In this document: positions 35,612 to 44,795 of the stretch, piece by piece | How the letters are laid out: each line of letters begins with the position of its first letter | How positions within the stretch are numbered: the stretch's first letter is position 1 | Assembly: GCA_000381625.1 (NCBI GenBank) | Contig: KB906767.1 | Coordinates: 5,385,357 to 5,449,356 of the forward strand | Reading direction: 5' to 3' | Length of the DNA stretch: 64,000 bases | DNA from: Bryobacterales bacterium KBS 96 | GTDB taxonomy: Bacteria; Acidobacteriota; Terriglobia; Bryobacterales; Bryobacteraceae | Position numbers and translations under genes: made by a program | The notes under the pieces: generated by a model | Seen by the model: only the letters and a program-made list of their open reading frames with translations | Told to the model about the DNA's origin: nothing | The model's database searches: none

Positions 35612-36241
35612 TCAGACGCGAGAGAGCCAACGGATTTGGGGAGCAATCGCAAAGTTGATCTGCACAAGTACGATGAACGCGATGCTCACGTATGTGTCGA
35701 TGAGGCACAGCGCGGCGCCGGCTGCATAAAGCGCTTGGCCGACGGTGATGCGGTGTTCAATGGCGCACCGGATATCCGGCGTCGTATCTTCGGTCACGAG
35801 GTCCGACCGAAGCGCGTACCGCCAACTTAGGTAAAGTACCGCTCCGAGAAGCAATACGTTGCCCCAGTAACAGAGCAATGCCGCCCGGTATCGGATGAAC
35901 TCGGCGAGCAGCCTCGTCGAAAACGGCATGATGGACACGGCAAAAAGGAATGCAATGTGTATCCAGGTGAGATGCCGGTTTCCCTGAGTGAATCGGCTGA
36001 GCTGAGCTTGCTGGCCGTTCCAGAAGATGCCGAGCGTCAGGAAGCTCATCAGGTAGGCGACCAGTTGCGGCGACATCGCCGCAAGAGTGCGCCAGAGGTC
36101 CTGTTCGCTGTGGATGAGCTCTCTCGCGGGAGCGTGGAGGTCCAGCACGAGCAACGTCATTGCCACTGCGAAAATGCCATCGCTTAGTGCGGCAAGGCGC
36201 TCGATGCTGTGGCCGGCGATTCGGTTGTACGAGGTGCTCAC
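35612..36241 (-). CDS. TMEM175-family (DUF1211) potassium-channel-like membrane protein
   Basis: The 209-residue protein begins with IERLAALSDGIFAVAMTLLVLDL, the conserved R-x3-FSDxxF-like selectivity helix of bacterial TMEM175 channels. Here Leu replaces the Phe of FSD. Five further hydrophobic helices follow. Bacterial TMEM175 proteins are tetrameric potassium channels. It ends 81 bp from the rpoC terminator, convergent with it, and lies 9 bp from the NRAMP-like gene on the same strand, suggesting co-transcription. Confidence 0.78.
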   Translation of the reverse strand: MSTSYNRIAGHSIERLAALSDGIFAVAMTLLVLDLHAPARELIHSEQDLWRTLAAMSPQLVAYLMSFLTLGIFWNGQQAQLSRFTQGNRHLTWIHIAFLFAVSIMPFSTRLLAEFIRYRAALLCYWGNVLLLGAVLYLSWRYALRSDLVTEDTTPDIRCAIEHRITVGQALYAAGAALCLIDTYVSIAFIVLVQINFAIAPQIRWLSRV

Positions 36242-36250
36242 GGATGCATG

Positions 36251-37543
36251 TTACAACCCTGTCCAGAGCAACGCGATGGTGAGGGCGATCATGATGGCGC
36301 TGGTTGCAATCGCAATGATATTTCCGGTGAGCCGGTTACGGTACTCCCCCATCAGCCGTGGCCTGTTAATCAGTAGCAGCATGAAAACCAGCACAAACGG
36401 CAGCAGAATACCATTTGCTACCTGTGAAAACAAAATTACTTTGAGAAGCGGCAGACGCGGGACCAGAACGAATGCGGCCCCGCAGACGATGAGCGCCGTA
36501 TAGAGGCCATAGAAAATCTTTGCCTCGCTGAAACGCCGGCCAACGCCGGATTCGAATCCCAAGCCCTCGCAGATGTTATAGGCCGTCGCCAGCGGCAGGA
36601 TGGCGGCGGACATTAAAGACGCGTTGATCAGGCCGATAGCAAACAATCCCGCGGCGAAATTTCCCGCAAACGGAGCGAGTGCTTTCGCCGCGTCGGCAAC
36701 GTCGTTAATTTCCGAATGGCCGCTCTTGAAAATGGTCGCCGCGCAAGCAACCATGATGAAGAACGCAATCACGTCGGTGATGATGCACCCAAGGATCACG
36801 TCCACCCGGCACAGGTTGTAATTACGCTTCGAAATGCCTTTCTCGACGACTGACGCTTGTAGATAGAACTGCATCCACGGCGTGATGGTGGTTCCTATCA
36901 GGCCTATGATCATCGCAATGTAGCCAGGGTCCGTACTGAGATGGGGAATCACCGTGGCGCGCAGGGCCGTGGTCCAGTTCGGGTGGCCCAGCATCGCCGA
37001 TATCGGGTAGGTGAAATAAATCAACGACAGCAGCAGCAGTACTCGTTCCACCGGCTTATATGAGCCGCGAACGATCACCAGCCAAACAATAATCGCGCCA
37101 AGGGGCACGGCGATGTATTTGCCGACGCCGAACATGCCAAGGCCCGATGCCAATCCGGCAAATTCGGCCGCGATATTTCCGAAATCGGCCAGACTCAGGA
37201 CAAACATCGTGAAGAATGTCATCCGCAGGCCGAATTCTTCGCGGATCAAGTCCGAAAGGCCCTTGCCCGTGATCGCGCCCATGCGCGCGGCCATTTCCTG
37301 AACGACAATCAGCGCAATCGTGGTGGGAATCAACGTCCAAAGCAGTGTGTACCCATACTTCGCGCCGGCTTGCGAGTAAGTGAGAATGCCGCCCGGATCG
37401 TTGTCGACATTCGCCGTGATGAACCCTGGACCGATCACCGCGAGCAGAGCGAACAGGCGATAACGAAATACCGTCCAGGGTTTTACAGGATGACGGGTGC
37501 GCGTGTGCTTTGGTATGGAATGGCTATGCTCGGTTGGCTGCAT
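36251..37543 (-). CDS. NRAMP-family divalent-cation transporter with non-canonical metal-site motifs
   Basis: The 430-residue protein has about eleven membrane helices and a family-typical first helix, GPGFITANVDNDPGGILTYSQAGA. Canonical manganese/iron NRAMPs have DPGN in this helix and MPHN in helix 6. Here they read D49-P-G-G52 and T-P-W-M (221-224), so two metal-coordinating side chains differ. This resembles NRAMP-related magnesium transporters, but the substrate is an inference. The start is ATG 37543; GTG 37549 is two codons earlier. Confidence 0.8.
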   Translation of the reverse strand: MQPTEHSHSIPKHTRTRHPVKPWTVFRYRLFALLAVIGPGFITANVDNDPGGILTYSQAGAKYGYTLLWTLIPTTIALIVVQEMAARMGAITGKGLSDLIREEFGLRMTFFTMFVLSLADFGNIAAEFAGLASGLGMFGVGKYIAVPLGAIIVWLVIVRGSYKPVERVLLLLSLIYFTYPISAMLGHPNWTTALRATVIPHLSTDPGYIAMIIGLIGTTITPWMQFYLQASVVEKGISKRNYNLCRVDVILGCIITDVIAFFIMVACAATIFKSGHSEINDVADAAKALAPFAGNFAAGLFAIGLINASLMSAAILPLATAYNICEGLGFESGVGRRFSEAKIFYGLYTALIVCGAAFVLVPRLPLLKVILFSQVANGILLPFVLVFMLLLINRPRLMGEYRNRLTGNIIAIATSAIMIALTIALLWTGL

Positions 37544-37909
37544 CGGCACACGTATCTCGCTGACCTAAGGAGGGCCCATTGCTGAACTGTTGGGCACGGA
37601 GCCGCCGGGCTCCAAGGTCCGGAAAAGATCTCCTTCATTGTCGATAAGCCGTTCTGGCTCAACAACTCCCGGACCCACGCAGGACGGCCTGCGCTTCCGA
37701 ACATCATTTCATTATGATTTTCAGACCACTCGTTACGCAACCCGAAACCGAGGCATGTTCGACGAGAATTGCTTTGCGGCCAGGAATCACCAATGCTGGT
37801 GGATTTGCACCAGGCGATTCCGGATTCTCGACTGCTAAGCTGCTGATTTTGGGAGGCTTGGAGTATGGCTGGCTAAATGCTCAACAGGTTGGCGGGGATT
37901 GGATTTGAT
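37544..37909. other. Divergent intergenic region between NRAMP-like and FecR genes
   Basis: These 366 bases must carry the promoters of both divergent genes. Visible is a GGAGCC/GGCTCC palindrome at 37598-37613. The open frames here are not protein-like, and I see no riboswitch fold I can name. Confidence 0.4.
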
Positions 37910-40156
37910 ATGAGCCGTTCACGAAAGAGAGCATTGGTTGTCGCCAGCGCGGTCCTGATTGGCTTCTTTTCATTGCACGCTCAGGACGAATCGGGAGACG
38001 ATCCTAGCCACAGCGTTGCCCGCATCAGCGTAATTCAGGGGGAAGTGAATGTACAGCGGGGCGATTCAGGCGAAGTGGTCGCCGCCGCTCTGAACGCTCC
38101 GCTGCAGGCGCAGGACCATTTGCAAACCGCGGACGGCTCACGCGCTGAGATTCAGTTCGATTCCTCCAACATGGTCCGGCTCGCCGCGGGCACCGACCTT
38201 GGCCTCGGCAATATGGCGTACCGCCAATATCAGTTGCAGCTCGCGACCGGCACAATCGAATACCGGGTTTTGCGCGATCAAAACGCGGCCGTTGAGCTGG
38301 ATACTCCGAGCATTTCCATACGGCCGCAACGAAGCGGCGAATATCGAGTGACGGTGACCCCGGATGGCACGACCACCGTGACGGTCCGCTCCGGCCAGGC
38401 GGAAATCTACAGCCCGCGGGGATCGCAGACACTTTCCGCCGGCCGGACCATGCTCGCTCGCGGCTCCCAATCGGACCCCGAGTTTCAAATGGAAGCCGCG
38501 ATTCCGCGCGATCAGTTCGACGACTGGAATCACAATCGCGACCAGGATTTGCTTCGCTCGCGCAGTTATCAATATGTAGCGACCGATGTATACGGCGCCG
38601 AAGACCTGGACCCGTATGGCTCCTGGGTCCCCTCTACCTATGGCAACGTTTGGGCTCCTCGTGTGGCCGCGAATTGGGCTCCGTATAGCTCGGGCCGGTG
38701 GGTTTGGGAAGACTACTACGGCTGGACCTGGGTCAGTTACGACCCCTGGGGTTGGGCGCCATATCACTACGGCCGCTGGTTCCGGAACGGAGGCTATGGC
38801 TGGTGCTGGTGGCCCGGCGCGCGCTCGCAACGGTACTATTGGCGTCCGGCGCTGGTTGCGTTCTTCGGGTTTGGCGGCGGAGTCAACATTGGAATCGGTT
38901 TCGGGAACGTCGGCTGGACCGCGCTCGCGCCGTTTGAGGCCTGGCATCCCTGGTACGGCCGGCGCGCCTGGGGCGGCTACCGGAACCAGACCATTATCAA
39001 TAACATCAACATCTACAATTCCTATCGCAACTCCCGGTTCAATAATGGGGTCGTCTACACACAGTTCAACCGGTTCGGACAAGGTCATGGCGCGTTTCTC
39101 TCGATGAATGGCTCGCAGATCCGCAACGCGTCTCTTGTGCGAGGCCAACTGCCGGTGACGCCCACGCGTTCGAGTCTGGCTTTCGTAAATCGCACGCCGG
39201 CTTCCATGCCGCAGCGATTTGGGGCCGCCCAGAATCAGCGGTTCTTCTCGCGCCAACGGACGATGCCGGCTCAAAGGACGTCGTTCGCGGACCAGCAGCG
39301 GAGAATGGCTGATTTCCAACAGCGTACGCTGGGCACGCGGCCGTCCCTTAACGCCGGTGCGCAAGAGAGAGTGGGCGAGTTCAGCAGGACTCCGGGAGCC
39401 CGTCCGAACGCGAACGTGGGCGTTGCAAGCGGTGGATGGCGGGTTGTCGGCGGGGATTCCAGCCGGCCAGCTCAGCAGGCGCCGAATGCGCTGCGGGCGC
39501 CAAACGCAAATTCGAACAGCTCCCGCCAAGGCAGCGCGTCCGGAGGATGGCAGCGATTCGGACAGGGGAACGCCACAGCGGGCTCAGAACGGAATGTGCG
39601 TCCGCAGGTCGGGTCCTCACAAACGCAGAGTTGGCGCAATATGGATACGGCGCGGCCGAATACGCAGAGCCGGTCGAATGCGGCATCGCGTCCTGAAGTA
39701 TCCCAGCGGCCGTCGGGCAGCGGCTGGCACCGCTTCGGGGATCCCGGTTCCTCGTCCGGCTTTCGAGATTCCTCATCGAGCGATTCGGGCGGTTGGCACG
39801 GATTCGGTTCTCCGCAAGACAAGCCGGATAATGCGGCGCGCCCCAGCGGGAACAATCGCGGAGGATACACACAGCCTCAGTACTCTCGGCCCAGCAACAA
39901 CAACTTCCGCAGCGAACAACCGGTGCGCATCAATCCGCCGATGGTCCAGCAGCGGCCAAACTACCAATCGCAGCCCAGCTATCAGGCCCCTCGCATGAGC
40001 CAACCGCGTTACAGCGCGCCGCGCGCGACGGAGCAGCGCAGTGCTCCGCGAAACGAATCCCGCGGCGGCGGCGGAGGCGGGTCTCGCGGCGGCGGGGAAT
40101 CACGCGGTGGCGGCGGTGGTTCGCATGGCGGCGGCTCCTCCGGACATCGCCGTTAA
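37910..40156 (+). CDS. FecR-domain secreted protein with Trp/Tyr-rich repeats and Gly/Arg-rich tail
   Basis: I start at ATG 37910, which has GGGGAT upstream and opens with a signal peptide (ALVVASAVLIGFFSLHAQ). The 748-residue product then has a FecR domain at about residues 35-180 (ARISVIQGEVNVQRGDSGEV). A DUF6600-like region follows, dense in Trp, Tyr, Pro and Gly (YGSWVPSTYGNVWAPRV and similar repeats, about 220-330). A long Gln/Asn/Ser/Arg low-complexity region comes next, with repeated short motifs such as GGWQRFGQ, SGWHRFGD and GGWHGFGS. The end is SRGGG-rich. No TonB partner or anti-sigma membrane helix is present, so this is not a classical FecR regulator. A surface or matrix role is a guess. 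Confidence 0.7.
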   Translation: MSRSRKRALVVASAVLIGFFSLHAQDESGDDPSHSVARISVIQGEVNVQRGDSGEVVAAALNAPLQAQDHLQTADGSRAEIQFDSSNMVRLAAGTDLGLGNMAYRQYQLQLATGTIEYRVLRDQNAAVELDTPSISIRPQRSGEYRVTVTPDGTTTVTVRSGQAEIYSPRGSQTLSAGRTMLARGSQSDPEFQMEAAIPRDQFDDWNHNRDQDLLRSRSYQYVATDVYGAEDLDPYGSWVPSTYGNVWAPRVAANWAPYSSGRWVWEDYYGWTWVSYDPWGWAPYHYGRWFRNGGYGWCWWPGARSQRYYWRPALVAFFGFGGGVNIGIGFGNVGWTALAPFEAWHPWYGRRAWGGYRNQTIINNINIYNSYRNSRFNNGVVYTQFNRFGQGHGAFLSMNGSQIRNASLVRGQLPVTPTRSSLAFVNRTPASMPQRFGAAQNQRFFSRQRTMPAQRTSFADQQRRMADFQQRTLGTRPSLNAGAQERVGEFSRTPGARPNANVGVASGGWRVVGGDSSRPAQQAPNALRAPNANSNSSRQGSASGGWQRFGQGNATAGSERNVRPQVGSSQTQSWRNMDTARPNTQSRSNAASRPEVSQRPSGSGWHRFGDPGSSSGFRDSSSSDSGGWHGFGSPQDKPDNAARPSGNNRGGYTQPQYSRPSNNNFRSEQPVRINPPMVQQRPNYQSQPSYQAPRMSQPRYSAPRATEQRSAPRNESRGGGGGGSRGGGESRGGGGGSHGGGSSGHRR

Positions 40157-40193
40157 GCTGCCCAACACCCGGCGCTGCAATCGATTTTCCCTC

Positions 40194-40234
40194 GGCCGTT
40201 CATGCCACTTATTTGGCGTGAGCGGCCTTTTTTT
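40194..40234 (+). terminator. Intrinsic terminator after the FecR-domain gene
   Basis: GGCCGTTCATGCC (40194-40206) pairs along 13 positions, including two G-T pairs, with GGCGTGAGCGGCC (40215-40227) over an eight-base loop. Seven T's follow directly. Confidence 0.92.
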
Positions 40235-40344
40235 ACGACAGCGAATCTGTAATCCGTGTAGGGGTGAAACATGCTCGCCCGCTTACCTAAATGACATTGC
40301 TCCTAAGCCGCCAGCCGGTCGCGGTACGCTCAGGAGTGTACAGC

Positions 40345-42036
40345 ATGCGATGCATTTTGCTTCCGCTCGCTCTTGCAATCGCCATGAGCATTTCCGCTTT
40401 CACCGAAACGTTTCCCGACACAGCACAACTCAAAGAAATGGCGGCTCGTTTTGCGCCCACGCCGTTGCAGGTGGAGATTTCCGCGCTCTCGCCTGGCGAC
40501 CGCCGCGCGCTCGCCAAGTTGATTCAAGCCGGCCATATCGTCGACCGCATTTTCATGGAGCAACTCTGGAGCGGCGACAACGCGCTTTATGAAAAGCTGC
40601 TTATTGGCCAAACTCCGCTCGACCGCGCGCGCCTGCACTTGTTTTGGATTTACAAAGGACCCTGGTCGGACCTCGATGCGCACAAGGCCTTCCTTCCGGA
40701 TGTGCCGGACCGCAAGCCGCTGGGCGCGAATTTTTATCCGCTGGATATGAGCCGCGAAGGATTCGATAAATGGGTGGCCAAGCTTCCGCACGATCGGGCC
40801 GCGGCGGCGAAAAGCTTCTTTACGGTGATTCGCCGGGACTCCGCCACGCATCAGTTGTCCATTGTGCCCTATCATCAGGCATACCGTTCTTATCTGGAGC
40901 AGGCGGCGCAACTTTTACGAGAGGCCGCCGGCGAAACGCAAAACGACTCGTTGAAGCGATTTCTGAACCTGCGGGCGCAGGCGTTTCTCAACGACGATTA
41001 CTATGCGAGTGACATCGCCTGGATGGATTTGGACGCCCCGATCGACGTAACGATTGGACCATACGAGACCTACAACGACGAGTTGTTCGGATACAAAGCG
41101 TCTTTCGAGGCATACGTTTGCCTGAAAGATGAAGTGGAAACGCAAAAGCTGAAAGGCTTTTCTTCGCACTTGCAGGAGGTTGAAGATCACCTTCCGATGG
41201 ACCCGCAGTATCGAACAAAACTCGGCGGGCTAATGCCGATTCGAGTTGTGAATGAAGTGCTTTCTGCGGGGGACGGCAATCATGGCGTGCAGACTGCCGC
41301 GTACAATCTGCCGAACGACGAGAAAGTCGTCCAGCCGAAGGGCAGTAAGAAGGTGATGCTGAAGAACGTCCAGCACGCCAAGTTTGAAAGCACGCTTGTG
41401 CCGATTTCGAAGCTGGTGTTGCCTCCGCCTGCGCGGAAAAACCTCAGCTTCGATTCGTTTTTTACGCATATTCTGGCGCATGAACTCAGTCACGGCATCG
41501 GGCCGCACGAGATTCGAGCAGGTGGCCGGAGCACATCGGTTCGGCTCGAACTGAAGGATTTGTACAGTACGATTGAAGAGGCCAAAGCCGACGTGACGGG
41601 CCTTTTCATGTTGCAGTACTTCTTCGATAACGGCATTCTGCGCGGCGGCGCCGGGGCTGAGCACCGGCTCTACACGACGTACCTGGCATCTTCGTTTCGC
41701 ACGCTGCGCTTCGGAATCACGGAGGCGCACGGACGCGGCATGGCTTTGCAATTCAACTATTTACTGGACCACGGCGCTTTCATTGCCCGGGAGGACGGGA
41801 CTTTTGAAGTGGACTATGGGAAAGTCAAGGACGCGGTTCGAAATCTCGATCGCGAACTGCTCACCATCGAGGCGCATGGCGATTACGCGGGCGCGCAAGC
41901 GATGTTAAACCGGCTCGCAGTGATCCGTCCGGAAGTGCAGCGAGCGCTCGATGGCATGAATCACATTCCAGTTGACATCGAGCCGGTTTTCGCCACGGCG
42001 GACGAACTGGTTTTACCGAAGCACTCTTACCGATAG
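40345..42036 (+). CDS. Secreted M49-like zinc metallopeptidase (dipeptidyl-peptidase III-related)
   Basis: I choose ATG 40345, preceded by AGGAG; the frame extends to 40291 without a leader. The 563-residue product has a signal peptide (ILLPLALAIAMSISAF). Its C-terminal zinc site has H379-E-L-S-H383 in ILAHELSHGIGPHEI, with E411/E412 in TIEEAKADVTGL as the third ligand. M49 peptidases usually carry HExxxH with one extra residue, followed by EEx(R/K)AE. Here the spacing is the standard HExxH, but the GPHE and EEAKAD context is M49-like. Length is short compared with DPP III. It is followed 2 bp later by the next gene. Confidence 0.72.
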   Translation: MRCILLPLALAIAMSISAFTETFPDTAQLKEMAARFAPTPLQVEISALSPGDRRALAKLIQAGHIVDRIFMEQLWSGDNALYEKLLIGQTPLDRARLHLFWIYKGPWSDLDAHKAFLPDVPDRKPLGANFYPLDMSREGFDKWVAKLPHDRAAAAKSFFTVIRRDSATHQLSIVPYHQAYRSYLEQAAQLLREAAGETQNDSLKRFLNLRAQAFLNDDYYASDIAWMDLDAPIDVTIGPYETYNDELFGYKASFEAYVCLKDEVETQKLKGFSSHLQEVEDHLPMDPQYRTKLGGLMPIRVVNEVLSAGDGNHGVQTAAYNLPNDEKVVQPKGSKKVMLKNVQHAKFESTLVPISKLVLPPPARKNLSFDSFFTHILAHELSHGIGPHEIRAGGRSTSVRLELKDLYSTIEEAKADVTGLFMLQYFFDNGILRGGAGAEHRLYTTYLASSFRTLRFGITEAHGRGMALQFNYLLDHGAFIAREDGTFEVDYGKVKDAVRNLDRELLTIEAHGDYAGAQAMLNRLAVIRPEVQRALDGMNHIPVDIEPVFATADELVLPKHSYR

Positions 42037-42038
42037 CA

Positions 42039-43838
42039 ATGCCGAGCAAGCCGGTCCTTATCTATGACGGCGAGTGCGGATTCTGCCGCCTGTGGCTCGA
42101 TTATGCGCAGGCGCTGTTAGGCATTTCCGTCGAATGGGTCCCGTCGCGGCAAATCGGCGATCGTTTTCCGAAAATCAATCGTGCCGAGTTCAAACGAACA
42201 GTCGTCCTGGTGGAGGCCGCCGGCGATATTCATCGCGGCGCCGCGGCAATCTTTACGCTGCTCGCGCTCGCGCCGAACCGCGGCTTTTGGCTTTGGCTCT
42301 ATCGTGTGCTGCCGCCTCTCCGATGGATATCGGACGTGGCTTATGGCTCGATCGCCGCGCATCGCAATGCGTCCTATACGCTTACGAAATACTCGTTCGG
42401 ACGCGTGATCCGCCCGCTGAATTACCGTATTACCGAATCGCTTTTTCTGCGGGTTCTCGGTATCGTGTACTGGTTCGCCTTCGCATCGCTGCAAGGGCAA
42501 ATTGTCGGCCTGATCGGCTCTCACGGAATTACTCCAGTCGCAAGGGCGATGGCAGCAATGCACGCGGAAGCCGGATGGAAGGCCGTTCTCCTGGTCCCGA
42601 GTGTTTTCTGGTTCGGCAACAGCGATGCATGGCTTCTTTGGATATGCAACGCCGGCATGATCGCATCCGTGGCCCTGACCATCGGTGGCTGGCTCGGGCG
42701 CTGGTGGCAGCGAATTGCCGCTCTCCTTTGCTTTGTTCTGTATCTCTCGGTTTCCACGGTGGGCCAGCCGTTCACGCTATTCCAATGGGACGCGCTCCTA
42801 ACCGAAGCCGGGTTCCTTGCTATCTTTGCCGGCATCCCGTTTCTCGTCTGGCCTTACAGACTGTTGCTCTTCCGGCTGATATTCGAATCGGGCTGCGTAA
42901 AGCTCCTGAGCCACGATCCGAACTGGCGCAACCTGCACGCACTGCGGTTCCATTTCATGACGCAGCCACTGCCGAACCCTCCCGCGTATTACGTGTATCA
43001 ATCGCCGGGTTGGATACTCGATTCACTGACATTCCTCACGCTCGCGATTGAGATTATCTGCCCGTGGCTGTTATTTCTTCCTCGGCGTATCCGCCATTTC
43101 GGCGCCGTCTTGCTCATTATTTTGCAGATATGCGTGCTGCTCACCGGAAATTATGCCTTCTTCAATTGGCTTACCATGGCGCTGTGCCTATGGGCTTTTG
43201 ACGATCGCGTTTTTTCCAAACTGGCAATTTTTTTGCGGCGTTCCACCGTGCTGGTGCGCTCGAGTGCGGTACGCCAGGCAACCACCGTCGTCTTGGCGGC
43301 GCTCATGGTTTTGGGCGGCTTGCAAGTCGTATCTCTGTTCGCGTCCGCCGCTGAACGCCCTTTCGGCCGTCTCCTTGCGTTTCTCGCTCCCTGGCAGATC
43401 GTCAATTCGTATGGGCTCTTTGCCGTAATGACGACGACGCGTCCCGAGGTTATCTACGAAGGCTCGGAAGATGCGCAGAACTGGCGCGAGTATTCGTTCA
43501 AATACAAGCCCGGAAACACGCATCGCTCGCTGCCTCTCATCGCGCCATTGCAGCCCAGGCTCGATTGGCAGCTATGGTTCGCCGCGCTTGGCGCTTACCA
43601 GGAGAATCCCTGGACCGGCAATCTGGCGGTGCGCCTCTTGCAGGGCGAGCCGGCCGTGCTGAGCCTGATGAACCCGCCGCCGTTTGCAAAACCTCCGAAA
43701 TTTATCCGCGCGTCTATTTACGACTATTGGTTCACCACGCCTGACGAACGCCGTAAGACGGGAGCGATCTGGAACCGGCGTTATGAGCGCGCCTACATCC
43801 CGGCATTTTCGCTCGACATGTTGCGCCCGTCACACTAG
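42039..43838 (+). CDS. DCC-thioredoxin domain fused to lipase-maturation-factor-like membrane protein
   Basis: Residues 1-125 form a DCC/DUF393 thiol-oxidoreductase domain with YDGECGFCRLW (C13-x2-C16). The rest (about 150-599) is polytopic and carries lipase maturation factor features: ESGCVKLLSHDPNWRN, FHFMTQPLPNP and the C-terminal LMF segment GLFAVMTTTRPEVIYEGSED with WREYSFKYKPGN. In vertebrates LMF1 folds dimeric lipases in the ER; the bacterial role is unknown. The fusion hints at disulfide-linked folding of exported enzymes. It begins 2 bp after the metallopeptidase stop, so the two are probably co-translated. Confidence 0.8.
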   Translation: MPSKPVLIYDGECGFCRLWLDYAQALLGISVEWVPSRQIGDRFPKINRAEFKRTVVLVEAAGDIHRGAAAIFTLLALAPNRGFWLWLYRVLPPLRWISDVAYGSIAAHRNASYTLTKYSFGRVIRPLNYRITESLFLRVLGIVYWFAFASLQGQIVGLIGSHGITPVARAMAAMHAEAGWKAVLLVPSVFWFGNSDAWLLWICNAGMIASVALTIGGWLGRWWQRIAALLCFVLYLSVSTVGQPFTLFQWDALLTEAGFLAIFAGIPFLVWPYRLLLFRLIFESGCVKLLSHDPNWRNLHALRFHFMTQPLPNPPAYYVYQSPGWILDSLTFLTLAIEIICPWLLFLPRRIRHFGAVLLIILQICVLLTGNYAFFNWLTMALCLWAFDDRVFSKLAIFLRRSTVLVRSSAVRQATTVVLAALMVLGGLQVVSLFASAAERPFGRLLAFLAPWQIVNSYGLFAVMTTTRPEVIYEGSEDAQNWREYSFKYKPGNTHRSLPLIAPLQPRLDWQLWFAALGAYQENPWTGNLAVRLLQGEPAVLSLMNPPPFAKPPKFIRASIYDYWFTTPDERRKTGAIWNRRYERAYIPAFSLDMLRPSH

Positions 43839-43916
43839 CGCCCTCGCACGAGAGTGTTTGGGTAATGGTTGCGATAGCATAGTCGCCGGATAAGACATTA
43901 TGGAGGCTTGAGACGA

Positions 43917-44786
43917 ATGAAATTTGGCGTCAACGCGTTTCTGTGGACGGGGCACTTCGGGTCCGCCGACTTTGCGCTGCTGCCGCAAATCCGCGAGCAT
44001 GGGTTCGATGGCGTGGAGGTCGCGCTCTTTCGGCCTTCGCAGTTCGAAGCTACCGCGATCCGGCGGGCGCTCGAAGCCAGCAAGCTTGAATGCACCGTTT
44101 GCGGCGTATTCCCGAAAGAGTTCAGCTTGGTCGATTCCGATCCCGCGGTCCGCCAGCGCACGCGCGCGCATTTGAGTGACTGCATCAAGGCGACCGCCGA
44201 AGCCGGCGCCCGCGTCATCGCGGGACCGCTCTACGCTCCCGTGGGCTATCTGCCCGGCCGCCGCCGTACGGCCGATGAGTGGAAATGGGTCGTGGAAGCA
44301 TACCAGGAGCTGGGACCTGTTCTGGCCCGCCACAATGTTTTCGTGGGCGTCGAGCCGCTCAATCGATTTGAAACCTATTTTTTAAACACAACTGCTGACG
44401 GCGTGGCGCTCTGTGAACAGATCGGCCATCCGCGCGTGGGACTCCTTTGGGACACATTCCACGCCAATATCGAAGAAAAGAGCCTGGGAAATGCCTTGCG
44501 CAAGGCCGGGCCGCATCTAAAGCATGTCCACACGTGCGAAAACGATCGTGGCATTCCAGGCACTGGTCACGTGGATTGGGCCGGCGTGTTCCGCGCTCTG
44601 CGCGAAGTCCGGTACGATGGCTGGCTCACCATTGAGAGCTTTGGATTTACAATCGGTGAGTTATCGGCCGCCGCATCCATCTGGCGCGACCTGGCGGAGA
44701 GTCCCGAAGAGATCGCTTGGGAGGGCATCAAATTCCTAAAGCGCGCGTGGAACGGAGTTGCCTCGCAAGCCGGCCGGCAAAAGTAA
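43917..44786 (+). CDS. Sugar-phosphate isomerase/epimerase (xylose isomerase-like TIM barrel)
   Basis: The 289-residue TIM-barrel protein starts at ATG 43917 with GGAGG at 43902-43906. Family features are MKFGVNAFLW, the substrate/metal residues in GVEPLNRFETYFLNT and LLWDTFHANIEE, HVHTCENDRGIPGTGHVDW, and a final TIESFGFT with the last glutamate ligand. This pattern (E, D-x2-H, H, E) is that of D-tagatose/D-psicose 3-epimerase-like enzymes using a divalent metal. The exact ketose is not deducible. Confidence 0.82.
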   Translation: MKFGVNAFLWTGHFGSADFALLPQIREHGFDGVEVALFRPSQFEATAIRRALEASKLECTVCGVFPKEFSLVDSDPAVRQRTRAHLSDCIKATAEAGARVIAGPLYAPVGYLPGRRRTADEWKWVVEAYQELGPVLARHNVFVGVEPLNRFETYFLNTTADGVALCEQIGHPRVGLLWDTFHANIEEKSLGNALRKAGPHLKHVHTCENDRGIPGTGHVDWAGVFRALREVRYDGWLTIESFGFTIGELSAAASIWRDLAESPEEIAWEGIKFLKRAWNGVASQAGRQK

Positions 44787-44795
44787 TTATCCGGC

